Positions 10,346 through 18,151 of a DNA stretch of 52,915 bases are shown here, piece by piece (position 1 is the stretch's first letter; every line of letters begins with the position of its first letter). Under the pieces are notes generated by a model. The model made no database searches. It was not told where the DNA came from and saw only the letters and a program-made list of their open reading frames with translations. The stretch is from positions 1-52,915 of the forward strand of contig LCIE01000005.1 in NCBI GenBank assembly GCA_001000865.1, in the 5' to 3' direction. A program made the translations under genes and the position numbers. This DNA is from Candidatus Collierbacteria bacterium GW2011_GWC2_44_18. GTDB lineage: Bacteria; Patescibacteriota; Microgenomatia; UBA1400; MFAQ01.

Positions 10346-10362
10346 CCACTTGTCACCACTTT
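10346..10362 (-). promoter_or_regulatory. Two MraZ-box-like repeats upstream of mraZ
   Basis: Minus strand reads AAAGTGGTGACAAGTGGTG: AAAGTGG and CAAGTGG in direct orientation with 10-nt period, just upstream of a TATAAA (10330-10335). Confidence 0.65.
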
Positions 10363-10469
10363 CCAGTATGATACACAATATATGACATGTCAAGGGTCTA
10401 TTTGGCCTCAAAACTACATGTGGAAAGAGAATGTGAAAATAAAAAAAGCAGAAATAGTATGATTATGTT

Positions 10470-11096
10470 GTGAATAACAAAGAAGGGTTTGTATTGATGG
10501 ATGTTTTGCTTGCAATGGCTATCTTGACTGTTTTGGCTACTGGTTATTTCTTAAATTCTCGTGGATATATAGCAAGAGCATACGATGTTCGTCGAAAAGA
10601 TGATTTGAATAATATCCAGATATACCTTGAGTCGTACTACGATTCCTTTGATACTTATCCAGAAGACTTGCCAGACTGCGATCAAAGCCTAACCTTCAAG
10701 CAAAAAAAAGTCTCGCCATCCATTCCCTGCGATCCTACCACGAAGCGACCGTACTATTACGAAACACAGGCCGATGGATATCAATCTTACAAAGTCTACG
10801 CACTACTAGAAAACACACAAGATGCGTCAATTGAAAAAGTTAGCTGTACCAAAGGGTGTGGCCCGTCATGTGCATATAACTACGGCGTTTCGAGTCCGAA
10901 CGTAATTCTGAATACCTGTGATGTCTACTATGTCTGCGCTCCCGGTGGTGGGAAGGAGGGTAGCTGTGAAGTGTATGCCGATCCAGTCAAGAGTAACTGC
11001 CCAGAATCATACAAGAACGACCCAACTTGCAGGAATGCATGTTCTGATCCTAAAAACCGTTGTAAAAACGCCTCGGGAAAATTTGTTCCTAAGTAA
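10470..11096 (+). CDS. Prepilin-like / pseudopilin, cysteine-rich
   Basis: Short leader then G^FVLMDVLLAMAILTVLATGYFLNSR, typical type III prepilin cleavage and hydrophobic helix; 12 Cys in C-terminal domain; GTG start. Confidence 0.8.
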   Translation: MNNKEGFVLMDVLLAMAILTVLATGYFLNSRGYIARAYDVRRKDDLNNIQIYLESYYDSFDTYPEDLPDCDQSLTFKQKKVSPSIPCDPTTKRPYYYETQADGYQSYKVYALLENTQDASIEKVSCTKGCGPSCAYNYGVSSPNVILNTCDVYYVCAPGGGKEGSCEVYADPVKSNCPESYKNDPTCRNACSDPKNRCKNASGKFVPK

Positions 11097-11140
11097 TATT
11101 TATGAGAAAGAATTGGGTATCCAAAACGTGTAATGAAAAC

Positions 11141-11172
11141 TATTTGTATAAAACGATAGGGCCGAGAAGGTA
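11141..11172. repeat. 32-bp direct repeat, copy 1
   Basis: tatttgtataaaacgatagggccgagaaggta; 30/32 identical to 12012-12043. Confidence 0.9.
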
Positions 11173-11201
11173 TTAGCTTAGCCGTAACTATGATCGTGGG
11201 C

Positions 11202-11230
11202 TTGAATAGTGGATTAGTTTGTGATAGTAT
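11202..11230 (+). promoter_or_regulatory. Putative sigma70-like promoter of Nfu_N-like gene
   Basis: TTGAAT (11202-11207), 17-nt spacer, TAGTAT (11225-11230). Confidence 0.5.
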
Positions 11231-11245
11231 TCGCCCATAGTCTTT

Positions 11246-11261
11246 TGCCCCTTACGGGGCA
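11246..11261 (+). promoter_or_regulatory. 5' UTR hairpin
   Basis: Perfect 6-bp stem TGCCCC-TTAC-GGGGCA upstream of the AAGGAG Shine-Dalgarno (11302-11307). Confidence 0.45.
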
Positions 11262-11313
11262 TGAGCGGCCTTTGAATAACTATCCCCAAATTCCGAAAGC
11301 TAAGGAGAAAGAA

Positions 11314-11964
11314 ATGACCTCACTTCATGTCGTCTCGATCAAGAAGACTCAGCCTCGTGCTACGTGGGTGGAATACACAACCAGAACCTTGCTACAGAAC
11401 AAGGCGATCGAAATGTTCAGCTTCCCGATGCAACGAATCGACATCGTCGACCTGGTCCAGAAGCATGGTATCGCGATCGCCATGATGGTGGTCGAGCTGA
11501 ATCAAACGAAGCATGTGAACAATGTCTTCGTAAATCCGTACAATGTCAGCATTTCGATGTTCGATGGCTTCGTGGTTGACAAGCACATTGACGCGATTAT
11601 CGAAAAGATGGTTTTGAACTCCGCCGTTATTGAAGCTCTAAAGACCCGAACGCCGGTGCAAGTCGAAGCTTTTCCAAACCAGAATATCCATGATTTCCAC
11701 ACTAAAGTGAATTTGGCCGGTAGTGAAAGTGGCCACTTTCACCGACCTCTACGCACCTCCAACATTGATCTGCTCAAACTGAACAGTAAGGGTCGGTCGA
11801 TTGTGGAGAGGATCATGAAGGTCCCCGGTGTTGTCGAGGTGTCCATCTACCAATACAGTCTGACGGTGGAAAAAGCCGACCTGTTCGACTGGTCGGAGAT
11901 CGAGCCGGCCGTCTTTGAGGCCATCGCCCGGCAATTTGGTGATCTGAAGATCACCCGCAAGTAA
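11314..11964 (+). CDS. Cysteine-free protein with Nfu/NifU N-terminal-like fold (probably two repeats)
   Basis: ATG at 11314 preceded by AAGGAG; C-terminal VEAFPNQN...SIVERIMKVPGVVEVSIYQYSLTVEK..FDWSEIEPAVFEAIARQFG resembles Nfu_N (EATPNPN...LFAIPGVxxVFFGxDFITVTK..W..LKPAIxxAI). Confidence 0.65.
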   Translation: MTSLHVVSIKKTQPRATWVEYTTRTLLQNKAIEMFSFPMQRIDIVDLVQKHGIAIAMMVVELNQTKHVNNVFVNPYNVSISMFDGFVVDKHIDAIIEKMVLNSAVIEALKTRTPVQVEAFPNQNIHDFHTKVNLAGSESGHFHRPLRTSNIDLLKLNSKGRSIVERIMKVPGVVEVSIYQYSLTVEKADLFDWSEIEPAVFEAIARQFGDLKITRK

Positions 11965-11978
11965 ACATCTGTTCGTCA

Positions 11979-12004
11979 CGCCCCGCATTTTGCGGGGCGT
12001 TTTT
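11979..12004 (+). terminator. Rho-independent terminator (may serve both strands)
   Basis: CGCCCCGCA-TTT-TGCGGGGCG stem followed by TTTTT. Confidence 0.9.
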
Positions 12005-12010
12005 ATGAGA

Positions 12011-12100
12011 TTATTTGTATAGGACGATAGGGCCGAGAAGGTAGAGGGTAAGAGATTCTTTGGAGCCCTGTACATCGTCACGAGTGATCTCGGCTTTCAT
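12011..12100 (-). CDS. Candidate 29-aa translationally coupled small protein
   Basis: MKAEITRDDVQGSKESLTLYLLGPIVLYK*; ATG overlaps the TGA of the upstream lipoprotein gene (ATGA); last 10 codons repeated at 11141-11172 with only synonymous differences. Confidence 0.4.
   Translation of the reverse strand: MKAEITRDDVQGSKESLTLYLLGPIVLYK
12012..12043. repeat. 32-bp direct repeat, copy 2
   Basis: tatttgtataggacgatagggccgagaaggta; matches 11141-11172. Confidence 0.9.
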
Positions 12101-12810
12101 TGACCAAGGTTTTTGATTGAGAGGTAACTCTGACCATCATAGATAGCGGCAGAGACAACTCCTGCCTGGTTAAAGGTAAGTGTGCCGGAAATTACTTTGT
12201 CGTTGGTCGAAGAAAACACGACAGGGTAGAGCAAAATCTCTTTTTCTGATGGTTTGGGAAGTCCGAACGAGTTAAGCATTATCAAATTTTCTTTAGCCGT
12301 AAGTTTGGAAGGCTCAAAAATAACCTTGCCATCGGGCATGTTTTTCTGGCCGGTCAAAAAAACAAAATCACCCTTGAGAATATGGGTTACGTCTTGGCCT
12401 GGGAAAGTAAGTTTGAGTTTTTCTGTTCCAGATTTTAGATCTTTATCAAAAGTACACTTACCACCGGTCGAACAGCTACCCAAAATAATTGCTTTGATAA
12501 AAGTACTGGCGATGGGTGAGTCAATTGAGGCTCTAGCACCTTTGAGTAGATCCCCTGACTGATATTCCACATCTATCGAAGCGGACTGGGCTTTGTCGGC
12601 GCCAATAGTGACGAAAGTAAATAGACGATTGGTGGCATGAGGAACCAAAACGGTAAATGGACGTTCCGAGAGAGCTAGTTCGTTGACAAGCAGTTTGGTA
12701 ATAAGTGGCTGATTTTTATCGGTTGCCGGAGTGGTGGAATTTTTTTTGGCCCCACAGCCGGCTAGAAGCAAGGCAAATATAAAGACAGGAAGGATGTGTT
12801 GGATTTTCAT
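12097..12810 (-). CDS. Putative lipoprotein
   Basis: Signal peptide with lipobox LLAGC; rest unrecognised. Confidence 0.7.
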   Translation of the reverse strand: MKIQHILPVFIFALLLAGCGAKKNSTTPATDKNQPLITKLLVNELALSERPFTVLVPHATNRLFTFVTIGADKAQSASIDVEYQSGDLLKGARASIDSPIASTFIKAIILGSCSTGGKCTFDKDLKSGTEKLKLTFPGQDVTHILKGDFVFLTGQKNMPDGKVIFEPSKLTAKENLIMLNSFGLPKPSEKEILLYPVVFSSTNDKVISGTLTFNQAGVVSAAIYDGQSYLSIKNLGQ

Positions 12811-12827
12811 GTTGAATAATTATTATA

Positions 12828-12853
12828 GATTCCGGTTCAAGCCTGGAATGACA
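12828..12853. repeat. REP-like element (TCATTCC..GGAATC family)
   Basis: gattccggttcaagcctggaatgaca, imperfect inverted repeat in the intergenic region. Confidence 0.6.
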
Positions 12854-12869
12854 ATGAATTGATTATATA

Positions 12870-12908
12870 GATTGCCACGGTCGCCTTAGGCGACCTCGCA
12901 ATGACGGT
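12870..12908. repeat. REP-like element (GATTGCC...CGCAATGACG family)
   Basis: gattgccacGGTCGCCttaGGCGACCtcgcaatgacgg with central hairpin; relatives at 171-215, 36689-36733, 36791-36831. Confidence 0.7.
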
Positions 12909-12913
12909 GCTCG

Positions 12914-13453
12914 TTATTTTATATCTTTACTGATAATTTTGCGATTCATAATGACTTCAAAATAGGTAGACAAATTATCTTTTTCGGGAAACTTTGGCGG
13001 AGGATAACCGAGATGGCGAAGAAGAAAAAGCCCAAAACGACGGCTAAGATCATTAACGTCTCTCTGACCTTCAGCCTTTTCCAGCCCGCTCAAAAATGAT
13101 TTCAGGGAAAGAAAGATTTCTCTATCCTCAACGTCAATTGGTAAAGTGTTGGTGAGTATCTCCGCGATAGTCATCGAAACACCGACTTTGGTGTAGTTGG
13201 ATTTAAGGCCTGGAAAGAAGGAAACCGCTTCGACTTGATGCAGGAATCTTGGGCTATCTCCCCTACCAACGCTGAATTTGATCAAGTTAAACAGGTCAAG
13301 ATGAGATGATTTTTTAGAAGTGGGGCGTCTAACTCCCCGGGCCATAAAAATACCCAGACCGTGATTTTCGGAGATAATACTGATAAATTTATCCGCTTCT
13401 CCCGAGTCAACGACTCGCACGATAACGCCTATATCGGAGTAGGAAGCGTTCAC
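12914..13453 (-). CDS. recO: DNA repair protein RecO
   Basis: N-terminal OB-fold features (DIGVIVRVVDSGEADKFISIISENHGLGIFMARGVRRPTSK), LLRHLGYPP. Confidence 0.85.
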   Translation of the reverse strand: MNASYSDIGVIVRVVDSGEADKFISIISENHGLGIFMARGVRRPTSKKSSHLDLFNLIKFSVGRGDSPRFLHQVEAVSFFPGLKSNYTKVGVSMTIAEILTNTLPIDVEDREIFLSLKSFLSGLEKAEGQRDVNDLSRRFGLFLLRHLGYPPPKFPEKDNLSTYFEVIMNRKIISKDIK

Positions 13454-15325
13454 TTAGTTTAGGGTCACTTCCTTATCTTGGTCCACATCAACAACTATCT
13501 GACTACCATTGAAAACAATGGTGTGCCTGATGGAGGGAGTGCCCGGTTGTTTTTGAATGTACATCCTATAGGTAGAGAGTTCCAGGGGAGGCAGTTCATA
13601 TTTGAAAACTATTTTGCTACTTGACTGTGGCCTCATGGTAAAGAAAGCTTCAAAAACTGTTTTATCCATGTCTTCAGAAACTTGCTCCTTGACCTCGGAT
13701 CCGACTACGGATAATAACTTTGAGCCTTTGGGAACTAGTAATCGAATGTAATCTCGATAAACACCATTTAAACAGAGCTGACCAGCTTCCAAATTGCAGT
13801 TACTGCCTTTCCGAGGATTGTTATAGTTGATAGATACTGTTTTGGTGACGGTATCTCCGGATTTTTCTATTTCCTGTTCAACCTCACGAGTGATATACAT
13901 ATCCGACTTGGCTCCGCCAAAATTGGCATCATTGATATGGAGATAATCATAAGAGTATGCCCGGATACGGCCGGCAGCGTTGAAATCCTCGGCCACTTTC
14001 TGAGTTTTGTCCTCCATGAAATAAAAGAGTAGGTGCTTTTGCTTGATAGCATCGAGAACTACATTTACCATCTTTGGCCAGGTGTGTTTGGGGCTGCCTA
14101 TGGCATTAGCCATCATAGAATGCATCAAGGGTCCGAGAACGGCTTTGCGACCCGCCCTTACTCCAGCAACCGGTCGATCAGCAATTTGTTCGAGAGCATA
14201 AACTACCTGTGGGCAATCACAAGCAGGATCATTTTCGGAGCTAAAGTTTCCCCAGCCTCCGACGCCAATAGGTCCAATTACCTTCAATATTTCCACCGGA
14301 AAACGAGTGTCGATGGCGATTATGCCATCCGGTTTCGGAAAACCGGGAATGTCACGATAATATTTATAGAAAAGATCCATAGAAACTTTGTAATCAGGCG
14401 ACATATTGGAATTTCGAAGATTTAGATAAGTCTCATTAAGATATTTTTTAACCGCCTCTGGCGCAGGAACTTTTTTGTTAAAACGGGCATCGAGATCGTA
14501 AATATCAAACGAGGAAAGGGGCTCTATCTTACCCTTGGTAACTCTCAAAAATGCGTATGCGGTCATAAAACCTCCAGTGGGGCGGAGCTCGGCATCGTTC
14601 TGAAAAAGTACCATGTAAGTTTTGGAGTTTGGATTTCCAAGCAAGTCAGGTAAAAGTTTTATCAATGGCTTTGCTTGGGACAATAATTGAGAAGATTCTG
14701 CGACGGTTGTTTTTACTTCAACAATTTTGCTTCGGATATTTTTTCCGGAAATGCTTTCCGGATAACGAGCGGGGTCTATCTGATCGAGTTCTTTTTGAGC
14801 AGCAGCCATGTCAGCCTCGACCTTTTCTAGGTCAGGACTGATTTTATCTAAGGTCTGAGCCATAAAAACTATCCTGTCTTCGATCGATTGAGCTTTGGGC
14901 TGGCCGGAGGGTGTAGCGATGTCTGTTTTGAAACCTAGCAGATCGGCATAAGGCTCTACCGAAGCAATTAATGTTTCAACTGATTTAATTAAATATTTCC
15001 CCGCATTTATACCGTGTTGACCATCTTTTTGGTAGGCACCTAAAAAGGGAATGAAGCTGGTCCAGCCAACTTTTTGATATTTGGTGTCTAGTTCTCCCAT
15101 TAACTTGCTCAAATTCTCAGCTTGAAGCTTGGCAGCGATCAAATCCTGACTTTGAAATGCGGTAGACAACTTTGTCCCCGCTTCTTGGAGGGCTTGTATG
15201 TTGGGAACAAAAGATTTGGAGGTGAAATAACCATAAATTCCAAACCCACCAAGTAATAAAATGATGGCAGCTAAGGGGATGAGAAAATATAGAATTTTTT
15301 TGTTGAACTTAAAATTGATTTTCAT
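13454..15325 (-). CDS. DUF4012 domain-containing membrane-anchored protein
   Basis: N-terminal TM; YMVLFQNDAELRPTGGFMTAYAFLRVTKGKI; resembles DUF4012 family linked to surface polysaccharide loci. Confidence 0.8.
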   Translation of the reverse strand: MKINFKFNKKILYFLIPLAAIILLLGGFGIYGYFTSKSFVPNIQALQEAGTKLSTAFQSQDLIAAKLQAENLSKLMGELDTKYQKVGWTSFIPFLGAYQKDGQHGINAGKYLIKSVETLIASVEPYADLLGFKTDIATPSGQPKAQSIEDRIVFMAQTLDKISPDLEKVEADMAAAQKELDQIDPARYPESISGKNIRSKIVEVKTTVAESSQLLSQAKPLIKLLPDLLGNPNSKTYMVLFQNDAELRPTGGFMTAYAFLRVTKGKIEPLSSFDIYDLDARFNKKVPAPEAVKKYLNETYLNLRNSNMSPDYKVSMDLFYKYYRDIPGFPKPDGIIAIDTRFPVEILKVIGPIGVGGWGNFSSENDPACDCPQVVYALEQIADRPVAGVRAGRKAVLGPLMHSMMANAIGSPKHTWPKMVNVVLDAIKQKHLLFYFMEDKTQKVAEDFNAAGRIRAYSYDYLHINDANFGGAKSDMYITREVEQEIEKSGDTVTKTVSINYNNPRKGSNCNLEAGQLCLNGVYRDYIRLLVPKGSKLLSVVGSEVKEQVSEDMDKTVFEAFFTMRPQSSSKIVFKYELPPLELSTYRMYIQKQPGTPSIRHTIVFNGSQIVVDVDQDKEVTLN

Positions 15326-15337
15326 AGAAAATATTAT

Positions 15338-15988
15338 TTACCACTTACTAATCATAGCAAACGGTGTTTTGAGGATAATATAAATATCATACAAAACGGA
15401 TCGTCTCTTGGCATAATCTGCATCGATAGCTACCCTTTGATTCCAAGGAATTTCATTTCTTCCGGAAACCTGCCAGGGGCCGGTGATTCCGGGTTGGGAC
15501 GAAAGACTTTCTTTGATAACTCCAGCGATAGTTTTGCCATATCTCTTCTTAGCATCCAATAGTTCCGGTTCCACGTAGGCTCTGGGACCGACGATACTCA
15601 TCTCTCCCCTAAGCACATTAATCACCTGAGGCATTTCGTCGATGCTGGTTTGGCGAAGGATTTTGCCGAGCTTAGTAATTCGGGGGTCTTCGTCTAGTTC
15701 CAGCTTCCAGCCGTTTTTTTTGTATTTTTCGAATAGTTTGGGATAATGTTTCCAAAACTCTACCGCATGGACCTCTTTTCCCTCAACCTCAAACATTTTC
15801 ATAGATCTGAACTTATACATATTAAATATTTTTCCATCCTTACCAACGCGTTCGGGCTTGTAAAATACGGGACCTTTTGAATCCAGCTTAAGTAGTATAG
15901 GGATAATGATCCAAATGGGAAGGAAAAGAATACCCATAATCATAGCTCCGACAATATCCATGATTCGTTTTAAAATATCGTAAAACAT
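15338..15988 (-). CDS. Undecaprenyl-phosphate sugar phosphotransferase (bacterial sugar transferase)
   Basis: KRIMDIVGA, PVFYKPERVGKDGKIFNMYKFRSM, DEMPQVINVLRGEMSIVGPRAY, PGITGPWQVSGRN. Confidence 0.93.
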   Translation of the reverse strand: MFYDILKRIMDIVGAMIMGILFLPIWIIIPILLKLDSKGPVFYKPERVGKDGKIFNMYKFRSMKMFEVEGKEVHAVEFWKHYPKLFEKYKKNGWKLELDEDPRITKLGKILRQTSIDEMPQVINVLRGEMSIVGPRAYVEPELLDAKKRYGKTIAGVIKESLSSQPGITGPWQVSGRNEIPWNQRVAIDADYAKRRSVLYDIYIILKTPFAMISKW

Positions 15989-16034
15989 AATGAGGTAGGT
16001 ATATTTTAACCTAAATTGTTATAATAATCCTCTA

Positions 16035-17057
16035 ATGATACCTGTAATAATCTGTGGAGGAGTAGGTGCAAAAATGTGGCCACTGAGCACACCCATTCTC
16101 CCAAAACAATTTTTGCCCCTAATCTCCGATCGTTCGTTGTTTGAGCTTAATTGGGAAATGCTAAGAAACAGATATCAACCTGAAGAAATCTTTATCCAAA
16201 CCAACCAGGAACAGGCAAAGACAATCAGGAAACTAGTTCCGGAGGTAATTGAAGGTAATATATTTATCGAACCAGAGTCGAGGAATCAGGGACCGGCCAC
16301 TGGTTTGGCGGCCGCTTTGTTAAAAAAACTAGGTAGAGGTGACGAACCTTTTTTCTTGATACAGGTGGATGTGTTGAGAAGCCCAACCGAAAAGTTCTTC
16401 CTGAGTATGGACCTGGCTGAGAAGCTGGCGACCAGCTCAGATCAATATATCTCTGGGGGGTTTGTGCCCACGAGGATGTTGAAGGGAGTCGATTTCCTAT
16501 TAAAGGGTAAGCAAATGGGTGAATTGGGTGGAGCTAAAGTGTTTGAGGTGGATGAGTTCGTCTATCGAAACGATATGGAGAAAATCCGAGAGTATTTTAA
16601 ATCCGGCAGGCTTTTGGTTCATACGAACCACACTTCCATGACTCCAAATAATTTATTAAAAATGTTTCATAAATATCGCCCAGACTGGCATGGTCCTCTG
16701 ACAAAAATAGCATCCGGAGCAGACATAAGAACCGAGTTTCAAAAAATGCCCAAAGGCGCTTTGGAGGAGGTCACAAAAAAAGCGATTCCCGACAAAAAGT
16801 TCTTGGTGATCGAGCACACATTCGAGTGGACAGATTTTGGAACATGGGAGTCGCTAGATAAATACTACGCTGATAATGACATGTCACCAAGAAATGGTGG
16901 AACCGTGGAAGTAGAAAGCACCAACTCTTTCTGTTACAGTGAAAATAAAATGAAAATTGCGATTATGGGTTTAAATGATATCGTGGTAGTGGAAGGAAAT
17001 GGTGGAATCCTAGTTTGCAAAAAAGATAAATGTGGCAATGTGGGATTGATCGCCTAG
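16035..17057 (+). CDS. Mannose-1-phosphate guanylyltransferase-like protein (divergent)
   Basis: ManC-like IICGGVGAKMWPLSTPILPKQFLPL, EPESRNQGPATGLAAALL, WTDFGTWESL; several signature residues altered. Confidence 0.75.
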   Translation: MIPVIICGGVGAKMWPLSTPILPKQFLPLISDRSLFELNWEMLRNRYQPEEIFIQTNQEQAKTIRKLVPEVIEGNIFIEPESRNQGPATGLAAALLKKLGRGDEPFFLIQVDVLRSPTEKFFLSMDLAEKLATSSDQYISGGFVPTRMLKGVDFLLKGKQMGELGGAKVFEVDEFVYRNDMEKIREYFKSGRLLVHTNHTSMTPNNLLKMFHKYRPDWHGPLTKIASGADIRTEFQKMPKGALEEVTKKAIPDKKFLVIEHTFEWTDFGTWESLDKYYADNDMSPRNGGTVEVESTNSFCYSENKMKIAIMGLNDIVVVEGNGGILVCKKDKCGNVGLIA

Positions 17058-18151
17058 TGTGGGGGTAGGAAACGATAGTTGAGATGGTCGATCACCTCAC
17101 GAAATTGAGAGGAAAAACTATTAAAGTTAAATCTCCTTGCGTTTCTGAGACAATCTTCGGGAAGGATCTTCTGCTTGTTAAATTTACCGACTGTGGCGAC
17201 AAGTGATTCTGGACTTTGAACGTCAAAAAAATATCCCGTTTCACCGGCAATTACCGTTTCCAGGGCTCCCCCTTTGGCGTATGCAATGACGGGGGTTCCC
17301 GAAGCTTGTGCTTCGATGGGTACTAGGCCAAAATCTTCAACCTGAGGAAAAATCAGAGCCCGGGCGTGACGATAATATTGAATAAGACGTTCGTCATCTA
17401 CAGCCCCGACAAAAGATATATTGCTTCCAGCCATTTTTTTCAGCTTTGCCTCCTCACTTCCGGCACCAACAATAACCAATGGAAGTCTCAATTGGTTAAA
17501 GGCGCGAATGGCCAGATCGACTTTTTTATAAGGGATCAATCTGGAAACAATTAGATAATAATCCCTATTATCAGATGTTATTTGTGTCTTTGAGTAGAAT
17601 TTATCTTCGATTGGCGGGTAGACAACTTCAGAGTTTCTTTTGTAGTATTTTTTTACCCTATTTTGAACTTCATTTGATATAGAAATGTACTCATCTGGTC
17701 TTTGAGAAGTGACCAGATCGACTAATTTAAAATACTCTTTCATGGCTTTGGGGATGAATTTCAGCTTCTTGTCTTCTTTGTAGTCTGATTCGCCACTCCA
17801 AAAATATCGGGTTGGGGTAAGGCAATAACACACGTGGAGTTGGTTTGGTCTGGTAATCACGGATTTTGCGTCACTACTTGTAACGCTAATGACCACATCA
17901 AACTCCGATAGATCGTGAGTTTCGAAAGCTAAAGGGGCAACGGGAGCCAACCACTCATGTCTGGCTCTAAGTGATGGGATTTTATTCAGAAAGGTTGGTA
18001 TTATTCTAATACCCTCTGCCCACAAGGATGTCTTTGGTTCGTGGACCAGAGTGTAGACAGGGGCGGCTGGGTAAAGACGATGAAGTGATAACAAGAGTCT
18101 TTCGGCACCGCCGAACTTATTGATACGATCATAGACAAGTGCAACCTTCAT
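17054..18151 (-). CDS. Glycosyltransferase, GT4 family
   Basis: [62 protein letters not shown]. Confidence 0.92.
   Translation of the reverse strand: MKVALVYDRINKFGGAERLLLSLHRLYPAAPVYTLVHEPKTSLWAEGIRIIPTFLNKIPSLRARHEWLAPVAPLAFETHDLSEFDVVISVTSSDAKSVITRPNQLHVCYCLTPTRYFWSGESDYKEDKKLKFIPKAMKEYFKLVDLVTSQRPDEYISISNEVQNRVKKYYKRNSEVVYPPIEDKFYSKTQITSDNRDYYLIVSRLIPYKKVDLAIRAFNQLRLPLVIVGAGSEEAKLKKMAGSNISFVGAVDDERLIQYYRHARALIFPQVEDFGLVPIEAQASGTPVIAYAKGGALETVIAGETGYFFDVQSPESLVATVGKFNKQKILPEDCLRNARRFNFNSFSSQFREVIDHLNYRFLPPH

Noticed and set aside
11749-12081. 110-aa minus-strand ORF overlapping the Nfu_N-like gene end and terminator
   Set aside because: Runs antisense through a better-supported gene and through the terminator hairpin; no recognisable domain.
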